Below, piece after piece: positions 9,076 through 18,090 of a DNA stretch of 64,000 nucleotides; the stretch's first letter is position 1; every line of letters begins with the position of its first letter. The stretch is taken from assembly GCA_018365995.1 (NCBI GenBank), contig JAGZIY010000010.1:1-64000 (forward strand), given 5' to 3'. Made by a program: the position numbers and the translations under genes. The notes below the pieces were generated by a model. That model did not search any database and had not been told where the DNA came from. It worked only from the letters and a program-made list of their open reading frames with translations. The DNA is from Butyricicoccus pullicaecorum (GTDB lineage Bacteria; Bacillota; Clostridia; Oscillospirales; Butyricicoccaceae).

Positions 9076-10110
9076 ATGTTAGCCTATACGTATCAGAAAC
9101 AGGGACAATTTGTATTGCTGGACAAGCCAAAGCCCGAAATCATAGACCCAAGAGATGCAATTGTGCGGGTGACATTGAGCAGTATCTGCACAAGTGACCT
9201 GCATATCAAGCATGGTTCGGTGCCGCGTGCGGTTCCGGGGATTACCGTGGGGCATGAGATGGTAGGTGTCGTGGAGACTGTCGGAGATGCTGTCACGACC
9301 GTTCGCGTGGGAGACCGTGTGACCGTCAATGTAGAAACCTTTTGCGGCTCCTGCTTTTTCTGTCAGCAGGGGTTTGTCAACAACTGTACCGATGCAAATG
9401 GCGGATGGGCGTTGGGCTGCCGGATTGATGGGGGACAGGCTGCATTTGTCCGTGTTCCCTATGCAGATCAGGGATTAAATCTCATCCCCGACTCGGTATC
9501 AGATGCACAGGCGTTGTTTGTGGGGGATATTCTGGCAACTGGATTTTGGGCTGCTCGGATTTCCAAAATCACCGAGCAGGATACCGTACTGATTATCGGC
9601 GCAGGGCCAACCGGAATCTGCACACTGCTCTGTGCAATGCTGCACGCACCCAAACAGATTATTGTCTGTGAGAAAGACCCTGAGCGGCTGCAATTTGTAA
9701 GAGAGCATTATCCAGAGGTGCTGGTGACAGAGCCGGAACAATGTAAGCAGTTTGTAATGGAGCATAGCGCACATGGCGGTGCCGATGTGGTGTTGGAGGT
9801 TGCAGGCACGGCGCATACGTTCCGCATGGCGTGGGAGTGCGCGCGTCCCAATGCTATGGTTACGATTGTGGCACTGTATGACCAGCCGCAGGTTCTGCCC
9901 CTGCCGGAGATGTATGGAAAAAATCTGACCTTTCAGACTGGTGGCGTAGATGGCTGTGACTGTGTAGAAATTTTGTCTTTGATTGCGGAAGGCAAGCTGG
10001 ATACCACACCGCTGATTACCCATACCTTTGCACTGGCGGATATCGATAAGGCGTATGATATTTTTGAAAACAGACGTGAGCATGTCATCAAGGTGGCAAT
10101 CACGCCATGA
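9076..10110 (+). CDS. Zinc-dependent alcohol dehydrogenase (MDR family)
   Basis: NAD(P)-dependent medium-chain dehydrogenase. Catalytic zinc ligands are seen in CTSD (about residue 37) and GHEMVG (about 60). Four structural-zinc cysteines occur in the CGSCFFC...NNC loop (about 93-107). The Rossmann motif is GAGPTG. ATG 9076 has a GAGGAGGG site 6 nt upstream, which is better than the GTG at 9073. It is transcribed alone with its own promoter and terminator. The closest general types are sorbitol/threonine/butanediol-type dehydrogenases. The alcohol used cannot be decided. Confidence 0.85.
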   Translation: MLAYTYQKQGQFVLLDKPKPEIIDPRDAIVRVTLSSICTSDLHIKHGSVPRAVPGITVGHEMVGVVETVGDAVTTVRVGDRVTVNVETFCGSCFFCQQGFVNNCTDANGGWALGCRIDGGQAAFVRVPYADQGLNLIPDSVSDAQALFVGDILATGFWAARISKITEQDTVLIIGAGPTGICTLLCAMLHAPKQIIVCEKDPERLQFVREHYPEVLVTEPEQCKQFVMEHSAHGGADVVLEVAGTAHTFRMAWECARPNAMVTIVALYDQPQVLPLPEMYGKNLTFQTGGVDGCDCVEILSLIAEGKLDTTPLITHTFALADIDKAYDIFENRREHVIKVAITP

Positions 10111-10126
10111 AGAAGATTGGAAGAAA

Positions 10127-10168
10127 GAGACCGTCGAAAAACTGTGGTTTTTCGACGGTCTCAGCTGT
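10127..10168. terminator. Strong bidirectional terminator
   Basis: A perfect 15-bp stem (GAGACCGTCGAAAAA at 10127-10141 with its complement at 10148-10162) has a 6-nt loop. It lies between the convergent dehydrogenase and CPBP genes. The loop and inner stem resemble the first block of the dispersed repeat at 44.1 kb. Confidence 0.85.
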
Positions 10169-10201
10169 TTGTGGAAAAATCCTGTCAGGTAAGAAAAAAA
10201 T

Positions 10202-11014
10202 TTATTCAGTCGTTGGCTTGGGCAGCTCCCGCACCATACGTGCCACCAGATAAATGGTGGGGAAAATCATGAGCAGAGAGGTGTAAAAGATTGTATTTTG
10301 CACAAAATCCGTATTCAGTCCGTTGGGAAGGGTGGACAGGAAATTATTGAGTATGTGTAGGACGATCGGGATTTTGAGGTCACGTACTCTTGCATAGACG
10401 ATGCCCAGAAGGATTCCAAGGAGCGTGGCATAGACCACCTGTACCGGCTCACCGTGCCATACGCCGAAGGCAATGCCAGAGAATACAATGGGGAACCAGC
10501 CTGTTTTTATTTTTTCGAGATAGTGGAACATAATGCCGCGGAACAGCAGCTCCTCCACGATGGGGCCGACCAGCACGACTGAGAGCAGCAGCCAGAAATA
10601 CGGCACCGAATCAATCGAACCCCAAGTATTGTCGAAACTCTCCATGCTGTCAGCAATCAGTGGAACAGATTGCAGGAAAAGTGTGATGATGATAAACCAT
10701 AAAGAGGAAATCCCGTTCATACCCAGTGTAAGGATTGGAATTTTTGCCCAGATATGCGGCTCTTTGGGGACAGAGAGAGCGGTGTCTGGGCTGTGCTTTT
10801 GGATGTGAAGCAGCCAAATACCAAAAAGCACCAGCATTACGATACAAAATAGGGAATCGAACTGGAAATAATCACGGGCGGACAGAATACCCTCCACATC
10901 ATCAAGTGATGGCGGGGAGCCATATGTGATAAAGAACATGATACAAAAGGTATTTACAAGGTGATATAGAAAAACAGGTGTCAGTGCCATGAAAAAATTT
11001 TTGATTATTCTCAT
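10202..11014 (-). CDS. CPBP family intramembrane protease
   Basis: Multi-pass membrane protein of the CAAX protease/bacteriocin-processing (ABI) family. The glutamate-type motif EELLFRG (about residue 160) and the second motif FGVWHGE with catalytic His are both present, so it should be active. It has about seven hydrophobic segments and is 270 residues long. ATG 11014 is preceded by an AAGGAGG-type site. Bacterial members process peptides or modulate signalling proteins, and some give immunity to peptide bacteriocins. No bacteriocin gene is adjacent. Confidence 0.85.
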   Translation of the reverse strand: MRIIKNFFMALTPVFLYHLVNTFCIMFFITYGSPPSLDDVEGILSARDYFQFDSLFCIVMLVLFGIWLLHIQKHSPDTALSVPKEPHIWAKIPILTLGMNGISSLWFIIITLFLQSVPLIADSMESFDNTWGSIDSVPYFWLLLSVVLVGPIVEELLFRGIMFHYLEKIKTGWFPIVFSGIAFGVWHGEPVQVVYATLLGILLGIVYARVRDLKIPIVLHILNNFLSTLPNGLNTDFVQNTIFYTSLLMIFPTIYLVARMVRELPKPTTE

Positions 11015-11223
11015 ATAGGGTATCCTCCTTCATCTGTGAAACGGCAAGCTTTGTTATGTATATGCTTTCCGTAAGGGTAAGAGCATGGTTTTCTCTATGC
11101 TGTTATTTTACAGCATCAGAGTTTTTTGTCAATGTGCAAAGATAGACGCTCTGCGTTTCCAAAAAACTTCACTGACTTTGCGCAGACGCAAAAAAATGTT
11201 TGTCCTAAATAGCAAAGCCCGTG

Positions 11224-11231
11224 CATAGGCT
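11224..11231 (+). promoter_or_regulatory. Possible sigma-E-type -10 element of spoIIID
   Basis: CATAGGCT resembles the mother-cell sigma-E -10 consensus (CATANNNT) and lies 33 nt upstream of the spoIIID start, as expected since spoIIID belongs to the sigma-E regulon in Bacillus. The matching -35 element is poor, so this is only a suggestion. Confidence 0.3.
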
Positions 11232-11263
11232 TAGAGTATCAGAAGGATATGGAGGGTTTTGAT

Positions 11264-11581
11264 ATGAAAGGCTTGCCGGAAGAACGGGCGATACGCTTGG
11301 CACATTATATCGTGGAGGAGGGCGCCACTGTGCGGCAGGCGGCAAAGAAATTCGGCGTCAGTAAATCGACGGTACATAAGGACATTACAACGCGGCTCAA
11401 GCGACTCAATGGAGTGCTGTATTTGCAGGTGCAGGCGGTTTTAGGGCGCAACAAAAGTGAGCGGCATATTCGCGGCGGACTTGCTACACGTGAGAAATAT
11501 CGTGCAGCCCATGAGAAAGCGGAATACAGTCTGCGAGCAGGTACTTTGGAGCACACGGAAACAGAAGGAGGAAGTCAATAG
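11264..11581 (+). CDS. spoIIID: Sporulation transcription factor SpoIIID
   Basis: Small DNA-binding regulator of mother-cell gene expression after engulfment. The helix-turn-helix FGVSKSTVHKDIT is nearly identical to that of Bacillus SpoIIID, and the downstream RHIRGG-ATREKY block also matches. Start is ATG 11264, with GGAGGG 7 nt upstream; an ATG at 11249 has no usable site. At 105 residues it is slightly longer than the Bacillus protein because of a C-terminal tail. spmA starts 1 nt after its stop, so it heads a three-gene sporulation operon. Confidence 0.95.
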   Translation: MKGLPEERAIRLAHYIVEEGATVRQAAKKFGVSKSTVHKDITTRLKRLNGVLYLQVQAVLGRNKSERHIRGGLATREKYRAAHEKAEYSLRAGTLEHTETEGGSQ

Positions 11582-11582
11582 C

Positions 11583-12167
11583 GTGTTATCAAAAATTTGG
11601 GTGGCATTTTTGGTGATTGCCTGTGCAGGCGGTGCGCTCTTTGGGCAGATGGATGCGGTTTCGCAGGCAGCTGCACAGGGAGCAGGGCAGGCGGTCGGGC
11701 TGCTCATTGAAATCGTAGGGCTCATGATGTTTTGGTCAGGCATCATGGAGTTGGTTTCTGCCTCTGGGTTGGGGCAAAAAATCGCGCATGCCATGCAGCC
11801 CCTATTGCGCCGTATTTTCGGAGCAGCTGGACGGGATTCCAAAAGTATGGAGTTGGTCAGTTCCAATATTACAGCAAATCTTCTAGGGCTTTCCAATGCG
11901 GCAACCCCGCTCGGACTGCGGGCGGCAGATCGTCTATATGAAACGGCTGGTCGGCGCGGAAGTCCGGATCGCGTACTCATGCTCATCATCTTGAATACGA
12001 CATCTATTCAGCTGATTCCCTCAACAATTGCAGCGGTTCGAGCAGGGCTGGGAGCATCCATGCCATTTGATATCATGCCGGCGGTATGGGGGGCGTCGAT
12101 TGGTTCGGTCATTGCCGCTTTGACTGCTGCGTATGTGCTGCGCCGATTCTTCCCTGATAAAATATAG
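11583..12167 (+). CDS. spmA: Spore maturation protein A
   Basis: Integral membrane protein needed for spore core dehydration and heat resistance in Bacillus, acting with SpmB. It carries the nucleoside-recognition/gate fold with the SSNITANLLGLSNAATPLG block (about residues 95-115), the family hallmark. The start is a GTG at 11583 behind GGAGGAAG. The frame stays open further upstream inside spoIIID, but those codons are the shadow of that gene. It follows spoIIID directly and precedes spmB by 18 nt. Confidence 0.93.
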   Translation: MLSKIWVAFLVIACAGGALFGQMDAVSQAAAQGAGQAVGLLIEIVGLMMFWSGIMELVSASGLGQKIAHAMQPLLRRIFGAAGRDSKSMELVSSNITANLLGLSNAATPLGLRAADRLYETAGRRGSPDRVLMLIILNTTSIQLIPSTIAAVRAGLGASMPFDIMPAVWGASIGSVIAALTAAYVLRRFFPDKI

Positions 12168-12185
12168 AGAAGGAGCGTATCAGCA

Positions 12186-12704
12186 ATGGGAAATTGGATT
12201 GTGCCGGCGATTTTGGCAGGGATTTCTTTTTTTGCATACGTACAGGGGGTAGATGTATTCCAAACCTTTCTCGCTGGGGCGAAAAAGGGCGCGCAGACTG
12301 CCCTTGCAATTGCGCCCACACTCATCGGAATGTTGACAGCAGTTTCTATGCTGCGTGCATCGGGAACAATAGACTGTTTGGGACAAATCATGCGCCCTGC
12401 GCTTGCTGCGCTGGGGATTCCGCCTGACTGTGCAGCACTCGTTCTGCTGAAACCAATTAGTGGAAGCGGAGGATTGGCGCTGGGAACAGAAGTGATGCGT
12501 TGTGCGGGGGTAGACAGCTATGCAGGACGTGTGGCGGCGGTGATGCTGGGGGCATCTGAGACCAGTGTGTATACTATCAGTCTCTATGCGGGCAGCTTGG
12601 GGATGCGGGATACCCGCTATGCTGTCCCTGCTGCACTCATTGGAGATCTGACTGCATTTGTGCTCTCTGCGTTTTTTGTACGTCTGTTCTTTGGTATGGG
12701 ATAG
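12186..12704 (+). CDS. spmB: Spore maturation protein B
   Basis: Membrane partner of SpmA with the same gate-type fold. The KPISGSGGLALG motif and the MLGASETSVYT motif identify it. The 172-residue length is typical. AGAAGGAG lies about 10 nt before ATG 12186. In Bacillus spmAB follow dacB; here they follow spoIIID. A strong terminator lies about 90 nt downstream. Confidence 0.93.
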   Translation: MGNWIVPAILAGISFFAYVQGVDVFQTFLAGAKKGAQTALAIAPTLIGMLTAVSMLRASGTIDCLGQIMRPALAALGIPPDCAALVLLKPISGSGGLALGTEVMRCAGVDSYAGRVAAVMLGASETSVYTISLYAGSLGMRDTRYAVPAALIGDLTAFVLSAFFVRLFFGMG

Positions 12705-12793
12705 CGGGAAAGCAGCCACGGAGCATAGAACTCTATGAAAAAACAGTATTTATATATTACAGAGAAAGTCGAAAAAGCAGAATATTTTTTCAC

Positions 12794-12837
12794 AAAAAAG
12801 CATGCAGTACCAAATTCTGGTACTGCATGCTTTTTTT
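12794..12837. terminator. Bidirectional terminator between spmB and hbd
   Basis: A perfect 19-bp stem (12794-12812 with 12818-12836, core GCATGCAGTACCA) has a 5-nt loop and T/A tracts on both sides. It serves both the plus-strand sporulation operon and the minus-strand butyrate operon. Confidence 0.92.
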
Positions 12838-12887
12838 GTGCTGTATGTATTGAAGATACAACATATGAAAATGGAGAGTTTTTGAAA

Positions 12888-13778
12888 TTAGCGAACGGTC
12901 AAATCACCGCCGGGAATTTCCTTACCGAAAGGCTTGTCATAGGTGAAGAAGCCCTTACCGGTTTTCTGACCCAGCCAGCCAGCACGAACCATCTTGCGGA
13001 GCAGCGGATGCGGGCGGTACTTCGGGTCGCCGGTCTCACGGTACAGTGTTTCCATGATAGCAAGGTTTACATCATGACCAACGAGGTCAGCTGTGTGCAG
13101 CGGACCGGACTTCATGCCTGCACCGTTCTGCATCGCGATATCAATGTCGCTCGGAGAAGCAATACCGTCTGCATAGATACCGATTGCTTCGTTCATCATG
13201 GGGATCAGAATACGGTTTACAACAAAACCGGGACCCTCGTGTACAGCGACCGGCGTTTTATCAAGCTTGGTCATGAGGTCAAATGCAAAGTTGAAGGTTT
13301 CATCTGAGGTCTGCATTGCGCGAGTTACCTCGACAAGCTTCATGATCTGAGCCGGATTGAAGAAGTGGCAGCCAATGAACTTGTCGGAACGGTGCGGGAT
13401 GCAGGCAGCCATCTCGGTAATAGACAGCGCAGAGGTGTTAGAGGCAAAAATGGTATGTGCCGGACAAATGGTATCCAGCTCCTTGAGCAGCTCCTTCTTG
13501 AGATCCATGTTCTCCAGAATAACCTCGATAACGAAATCCGCATCCTTTGCTGCATTGCGGTCAACAGAAGTCTTGAGGCTGCCGAGCAAAGCGTCCTTGC
13601 GCTCTGCGGTCATCTTTTCCTTTTTTACAAGGAACTCCAAATCGCCCTGAATACGCTTTACGCCGCCCTCGACAAACTGCTCCTTGATATCGAGCAGCGT
13701 AACCTCGTGGTCGTGGGTCAGAAATACTTCTGCAATACGTGCGCCCATGTTGCCGGCGCCAAATACGCAAACCTTCAT
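12888..13778 (-). CDS. hbd: 3-hydroxybutyryl-CoA dehydrogenase
   Basis: NAD(P)-dependent reduction of acetoacetyl-CoA to 3-hydroxybutyryl-CoA. The Rossmann motif GAGNMG begins at residue 8. The signature FIGCHFFNPAQIMKLVE with the catalytic His and the downstream NRIL block are clear. At 296 residues it is slightly longer than the clostridial enzyme (about 282). ATG 13778 has GGAGAG about 8 nt upstream. The frame extends 43 codons upstream through the crt-hbd gap without a ribosome site. Third gene of thl-crt-hbd, 38 nt after crt. Confidence 0.95.
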   Translation of the reverse strand: MKVCVFGAGNMGARIAEVFLTHDHEVTLLDIKEQFVEGGVKRIQGDLEFLVKKEKMTAERKDALLGSLKTSVDRNAAKDADFVIEVILENMDLKKELLKELDTICPAHTIFASNTSALSITEMAACIPHRSDKFIGCHFFNPAQIMKLVEVTRAMQTSDETFNFAFDLMTKLDKTPVAVHEGPGFVVNRILIPMMNEAIGIYADGIASPSDIDIAMQNGAGMKSGPLHTADLVGHDVNLAIMETLYRETGDPKYRPHPLLRKMVRAGWLGQKTGKGFFTYDKPFGKEIPGGDLTVR

Positions 13779-13816
13779 AATTTTACTCTCTCCTCTAAAA
13801 AAATGCTTATTTAAAC

Positions 13817-14632
13817 TTACTTGTTCTGGAATTCCTTTGCAGGCTTGTCGCGGTTTTTGTCCAAGAAGTAAGCCATACCATATTTCTGATCCTCGGTTGC
13901 GAAGCACTCGCCGAAGCAGTTCCCCTCGAACTTCAGAGCAGAATCCAAATCCATCTGCATGCCAACGTTGACAGCTTCCTTTGTCAGGGCTACAGCAATC
14001 GGAGCCTGTGCAGCAATTTCCTCTGCAAGCTTCATTGCCTCGTCCATGAGCTGGTCAAGCGGATAAACATAGTTTACAAGACCCATATCCAGTGCAGCCT
14101 GTGCGCTGTAATTTCCGCGTGCCGTGTAGAGCATTTCCTTTGCCTTGCCCAATCCTACGATGCGCGCAAGACGCTGGGTGCCGCCGCAGCCGGGCGTGAT
14201 GCCAAGACCAACCTCGGGCTGACCAAACAGCGCGTTATCAGATGCCAGACGAATATCACAGGACATTGCAAGCTCGCAGCCGCCGCCCAGACAGAAACCA
14301 TTGATGGCAGCGATTACAGGACGCTTGAAGTTTTCGATCTTGCGGCAAACACGGTTGCTGTCGTTGCCGAAAGCTTTGCCTTCCATAACTGTCATGGTGG
14401 ACATCTGAGAAATGTCAGCGCCTGCAACGAAGGAATGAACGGTCTTACCCTTCTTATTTACGATAGAAGAACCGGTCAGAACAACGGCATAAACGTCGTC
14501 CATTGCCTCAACGGAATCAAACGCTTCTTCAAGCTGCGCATACATATCCGTAGACAGTGCGTTCATCGCCTGCATGTGGTTGATGGTAATAACGGCAACA
14601 TGGCCCTTCTTTTCCACTAAAACGTCAGTCAT
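13817..14632 (-). CDS. crt: 3-hydroxybutyryl-CoA dehydratase (crotonase)
   Basis: Hydrates or dehydrates between 3-hydroxybutyryl-CoA and crotonyl-CoA in butyrate synthesis. The two catalytic glutamates are in place (Glu120 in GGCELA, Glu140 in QPEVGLG, 20 residues apart as in known enoyl-CoA hydratases). Oxyanion loops (AGADIS, GFCLGGG) are intact. Length 271, slightly long because of an insertion around residues 58-66. The start has a GGAG site. It sits between thl and hbd, all in the same direction. Confidence 0.95.
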   Translation of the reverse strand: MTDVLVEKKGHVAVITINHMQAMNALSTDMYAQLEEAFDSVEAMDDVYAVVLTGSSIVNKKGKTVHSFVAGADISQMSTMTVMEGKAFGNDSNRVCRKIENFKRPVIAAINGFCLGGGCELAMSCDIRLASDNALFGQPEVGLGITPGCGGTQRLARIVGLGKAKEMLYTARGNYSAQAALDMGLVNYVYPLDQLMDEAMKLAEEIAAQAPIAVALTKEAVNVGMQMDLDSALKFEGNCFGECFATEDQKYGMAYFLDKNRDKPAKEFQNK

Positions 14633-14703
14633 AATCTAAATTATCTCCTTGTCACAATCAGGGGGAGTGGGACGGCATTTGCCGTCCCGCTGTGCCGCCA
14701 AAA

Positions 14704-15891
14704 TTACTTACACAGTTCGTCGCGCTCAACAATCAGCGCTTCGCCCATACCGCCGCCGATGCACATGGTAGCAAGACCCAATGTGCAGTCGCGCTTGATC
14801 ATTTCATGCAGCAGAGTGGTGCTGATACGGCAGCCGGCAGCACCGATTGGGTGGCCCAGAGCGATTGCGCCGCCGTTTACGTTTACCTTGTCCATATCGA
14901 AGCCCAGCTCGCGGTTTACAGCAGCAGCCTGTGCAGCGAAAGCTTCGTTGGACTCGATGAGGTCGAGGTCAGCAACGGTCAGACCAGCGCGCTTGAGCGC
15001 CTGACGGGTAGACTCGATCGGACCTACGCCCATGATGGACGGATCACAGCCAACAGAACCAAATGCGCGGATCTTAGCAAGCGGCTTGAGACCGTGTGCC
15101 TTTACGTATTCTTCAGATGCAATAATCATGGCAGCACCTGCATCATTGATACCGGAAGCGTTGCCTGCGGTTACGGTGCCGTCCTTCTTGAATGCCGGAC
15201 GCAGCTTTGCAAGACCCTCCAGAGTGGTCTGTGCCTTTACGTACTCATCGGTATCAAAAAGAATGGTTTCCTTCTTTTTCTTGACTTCGACCGGAGCAAT
15301 TTCGTCCTTGAAGCGACCCGATGCAACAGCCTTTGCAGCCTTCATCTGAGAGTCATAAGCGATCTGATCCTGCATTTCACGGCTGATACCATACTGCTCG
15401 GCAATGTTTTCGGCAGTGATACCCATGTGATACTGGTTGAATACATCGAATACGCCGTCATAAACCATCATATCAACCATCTTCACATCATTCATACGTG
15501 CGCCCCAACGCATATTGTGAGAGATGTAAGGTGCGCCGGACATGGATTCGCAGCCGCCAACCAGCAGAAGCTGATCTTCGCCGGAGCGGATCATCTGGGC
15601 GCCAAGAGAGATTGCACGCATGGAAGAGCCGCAGACCTTGTTGAGGGTCATAGCGGGGGTAGTGATTGGCAGACCTGCACCAAGGCAAACCTGACGTGCT
15701 ACGTTCTGACCAACACCGCCTTGCAGCACCTGTCCGAATACAACTTCGTCGATTGCGTCCTTGTCAATGCCGGCACGCTCGATTGCAGCCTTTGCAGCCA
15801 CAGTACCGAGTACAGAGGAGTGGACATCACGCAGTGTGCCGCCGTAGCTGCCGATAGGCGTACGGGCTGCCGAGCAAATATAAACGTTCAT
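14704..15891 (-). CDS. thlA: Acetyl-CoA C-acetyltransferase (thiolase)
   Basis: Condenses two acetyl-CoA to acetoacetyl-CoA, the first step of butyrate formation. Catalytic Cys87 lies in NKVCGSSM, His in NGGAIALGHPIGAAG and the second Cys in ATMCIGGGMG, so the triad is complete. Length 395 residues. ATG 15891 follows AAGGAGAG; the upstream extension of the frame has no ribosome site. It heads the thl-crt-hbd operon. Acyl-CoA dehydrogenase and Etf genes are not in this window. Confidence 0.95.
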   Translation of the reverse strand: MNVYICSAARTPIGSYGGTLRDVHSSVLGTVAAKAAIERAGIDKDAIDEVVFGQVLQGGVGQNVARQVCLGAGLPITTPAMTLNKVCGSSMRAISLGAQMIRSGEDQLLLVGGCESMSGAPYISHNMRWGARMNDVKMVDMMVYDGVFDVFNQYHMGITAENIAEQYGISREMQDQIAYDSQMKAAKAVASGRFKDEIAPVEVKKKKETILFDTDEYVKAQTTLEGLAKLRPAFKKDGTVTAGNASGINDAGAAMIIASEEYVKAHGLKPLAKIRAFGSVGCDPSIMGVGPIESTRQALKRAGLTVADLDLIESNEAFAAQAAAVNRELGFDMDKVNVNGGAIALGHPIGAAGCRISTTLLHEMIKRDCTLGLATMCIGGGMGEALIVERDELCK

Positions 15892-16138
15892 TGGAAACTC
15901 TCCTTTTCTTTTTTGGGTTCGGAAAGAGCCAGCCTTGTGCGGCTCTTTTCGGCGTTGTGAAGCGGGGACTCTGCACCGCACTTCGTTATAATTTTATCAA
16001 ACTATTTGTGAAAATGGAAGAGAAATCGGTGAAAATCTAAAAATTTTTTCGTGCAAAATACCGTAAAGTTATCAGTAATTCACTGTAAAATATTAGAAAG
16101 AGACCCAATTCACGCCATTTCGCCAAAAGATAGTAATT
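15892..16138 (-). promoter_or_regulatory. thl operon promoter region
   Basis: AT-rich gap between the CoA transferase and thlA. On the minus strand a weak promoter may pair TTTTCA with TATAAC after about 18 nt (around 15973-16002). No clear intrinsic terminator of the CoA transferase gene is visible, so read-through from the 4-hydroxybutyrate unit into thl is possible. Confidence 0.35.
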
Positions 16139-17695
16139 TTAGCAGTTTGCCAGACCCATTTTTTCCTCGCGGAAAATGCGTGCGTCCATGATTTTCACTT
16201 CGTCTGCAATCTGCGGCTTGAAGTCCATCTGGTCGAGTACCTGTGTTTGCAGGTCGATACCCGGCGCGATTTCAACGAGCGTAACGCCCTCTGGACGCAG
16301 CTCAAAGACAGCGCGCTCGGTAATGTACAGAACCGGCTGATGCACTTCGTTTGCATAGTCGCCGGAGAAGGTGATATGTTCTACCTGCTGCACAAACTTT
16401 TTCTTTGCACCCTCCTGTGTGATGACAAGCTTGCCGTCCTCACAGGCAGTCTTGAGACCCTTGGCTGTAAAGGTGCCGCAGTATACGACCTTCTTTGCGT
16501 TTTGGGTGATATCGATAAATCCGCCAGCGCCTGCAAGACGGGTGCCGAACTTGGATACATTGAGGTCGCCATTGGGAGCGGTTTCAGCAAGACCCAAGAA
16601 TGCAACATCAAGACCGCCGCCCTGATAGAAGTCAAACTGTACGTTGTGCGGAATGATGCACATTGCATTGGCAGCCGCGCCGAACTGGGTACCGCCATAG
16701 GGAACACCGGCAATAGAGCCTGCCTCAACGGTAAGGGTCATATTGTCCGAAATGCCTTCCTCTGCGGCAACATTTGCGATTTTCTCCGGTGCGCCTGTGC
16801 CAAGGTTTACGATTGCGTCCTTTGGCAGCTCCATAGCAGCGCGGCGCGCGATAATCTTCTTGGCATCGAGCGGAATGGAGGGGATTGCGTCTACCGGAAT
16901 TCGGAATTCGCCGGTCAGTGCACCGTCGTAGGGCATGCCCAGACACTGCATATTTTCTTCCGCAGAGCCAACAACAACAGAATCAACATAAATGCCGGGA
17001 ATCGCAACCAGCTTGGGGTCGAGAGAACCGCCCTGTACGATCTTTTCGACCTGCACGATGACGCGGCCGCCAGAGTTCTTACATGCCTGCGCCATTGCGG
17101 TAACGTCCAGCGGACCAATTTCACGGTGTACGGTGCAGTTGCCGAACTCGTCGCAATAAGAAGCACGCAGGAATACAACATTGATTGGAAATGCCTTATA
17201 GAGCAGACGCTCATGACCATCGATATTTACGACCTTTACAAGGTCCTCCTTGGTGCACTCGTTGAGTTTGCCGCCGCCGTTGCGCGGGTCAGCAAAGGTT
17301 TTCAGACCAACATGGGTGATCGTGCCAATGTTATGGGCTGCAATATCGCGGTACATGTGGGAAATAACACCCTGCGGCAGGTTATATGCCTCAATCTTGT
17401 TGTTGAGTGCCAATTCACCCAGACGAGGCGCACGGTCCCAGTGACCGCCGATGACACGCTTTACCATGCCCTCGTGTCCATAGTGGTCGCCGCCGGTACC
17501 GTCACGGTGTCCCTGACCGGCTGCAAAAAACAGCGTCAGATTGTTTGGGTGTCCGGTTTCCAGAAAACGCTTTTCCAGTGCAGTGGACAGGGTTTCTGGG
17601 CATGCACAGCTTACAAAACCGCCGGTGGCAATGGTGTCACCATCTTGTACAAGCTGTGCAGCTTCCTCAGCTGACAGGATTCTTACTTTCTTCAC
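16139..17695 (-). CDS. Acyl-CoA transferase, fused alpha/beta (Pct-like)
   Basis: Family I CoA transferase in which the alpha and beta halves are joined in one 518-residue chain, as in propionate/acetate CoA transferases. The catalytic glutamate is Glu324 in the EAGSIAG motif of the beta half, and glycine-rich CoA loops are present in both halves. It lies 6 nt after a small Cys protein and downstream of 4-hydroxybutyryl-CoA dehydratase. The simplest role is therefore to activate 4-hydroxybutyrate with acetyl-CoA or butyryl-CoA. The known 4-hydroxybutyrate CoA transferases (AbfT/Cat2) belong to a different family. Activity on butyryl-CoA plus acetate is an alternative. Confidence 0.88.
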   Translation of the reverse strand: MKKVRILSAEEAAQLVQDGDTIATGGFVSCACPETLSTALEKRFLETGHPNNLTLFFAAGQGHRDGTGGDHYGHEGMVKRVIGGHWDRAPRLGELALNNKIEAYNLPQGVISHMYRDIAAHNIGTITHVGLKTFADPRNGGGKLNECTKEDLVKVVNIDGHERLLYKAFPINVVFLRASYCDEFGNCTVHREIGPLDVTAMAQACKNSGGRVIVQVEKIVQGGSLDPKLVAIPGIYVDSVVVGSAEENMQCLGMPYDGALTGEFRIPVDAIPSIPLDAKKIIARRAAMELPKDAIVNLGTGAPEKIANVAAEEGISDNMTLTVEAGSIAGVPYGGTQFGAAANAMCIIPHNVQFDFYQGGGLDVAFLGLAETAPNGDLNVSKFGTRLAGAGGFIDITQNAKKVVYCGTFTAKGLKTACEDGKLVITQEGAKKKFVQQVEHITFSGDYANEVHQPVLYITERAVFELRPEGVTLVEIAPGIDLQTQVLDQMDFKPQIADEVKIMDARIFREEKMGLANC

Positions 17696-17701
17696 AGTGT
17701 A

Positions 17702-17980
17702 TCATTCCTTTGTTTCATAGTTCCGGATTTGTTCAATGACCTCCGGTATGTCATCTTGCTTCATGCACACAATGCGTGCATCTGCGTCGATTTCTTCGTA
17801 TAGGTAGGGGCAGCCTGTGCAGCCGCGGAGAATGAGCAGGGTATCATAGTGCACACCGTCCGTCGGGAGAGAGAGTACAGCATGGTCTGCTGTGGCGGAA
17901 CGGATTTCCTGATATGCTGCGCCGCGGTCATATGCGGGATTACAGCCGCCGCAAAACTTAACGGCAATCTTTGCTTTCAT
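17702..17980 (-). CDS. Small protein with CGGC and CTGC motifs
   Basis: A 92-residue soluble protein. Two CXXC pairs are visible: Cys10/Cys13 in FCGGCNPAYDR and Cys54/Cys57 in RGCTGCPY. This pattern suits a metal or Fe-S site, or a redox thiol pair. ATG 17980 has an AAGGACG-type site, and the frame upstream of it is not supported. It stands between abfD and the CoA transferase, 6 nt before the latter, so it is probably co-expressed. Similar small CGGCNP proteins occur in anaerobes near acyl-CoA enzymes as far as I recall, but no function is established. It might help cluster assembly for the oxygen-sensitive dehydratase. Confidence 0.7.
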   Translation of the reverse strand: MKAKIAVKFCGGCNPAYDRGAAYQEIRSATADHAVLSLPTDGVHYDTLLILRGCTGCPYLYEEIDADARIVCMKQDDIPEVIEQIRNYETKE

Positions 17981-18012
17981 ATAAATCGTCCTTTGGGCAA
18001 TCGATAGAAAGA

Positions 18013-18036
18013 AAGGCACTCTGCGAGTGCCTTTTT
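18013..18036. terminator. Hairpin between abfD and small Cys protein
   Basis: A 9-bp stem (AAGGCACTC at 18013-18021, GAGTGCCTT at 18025-18033). On the minus strand it is followed by CTTTCTTTC, an imperfect T-tract. It may partly terminate transcription after abfD and set lower expression of the downstream genes, or be an mRNA processing/stability element. Confidence 0.55.
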
Positions 18037-18090
18037 TCAAACATGCATGGAAAATAGAACGGTCAAACGCCAGTCTGACAGGTATAAGTC

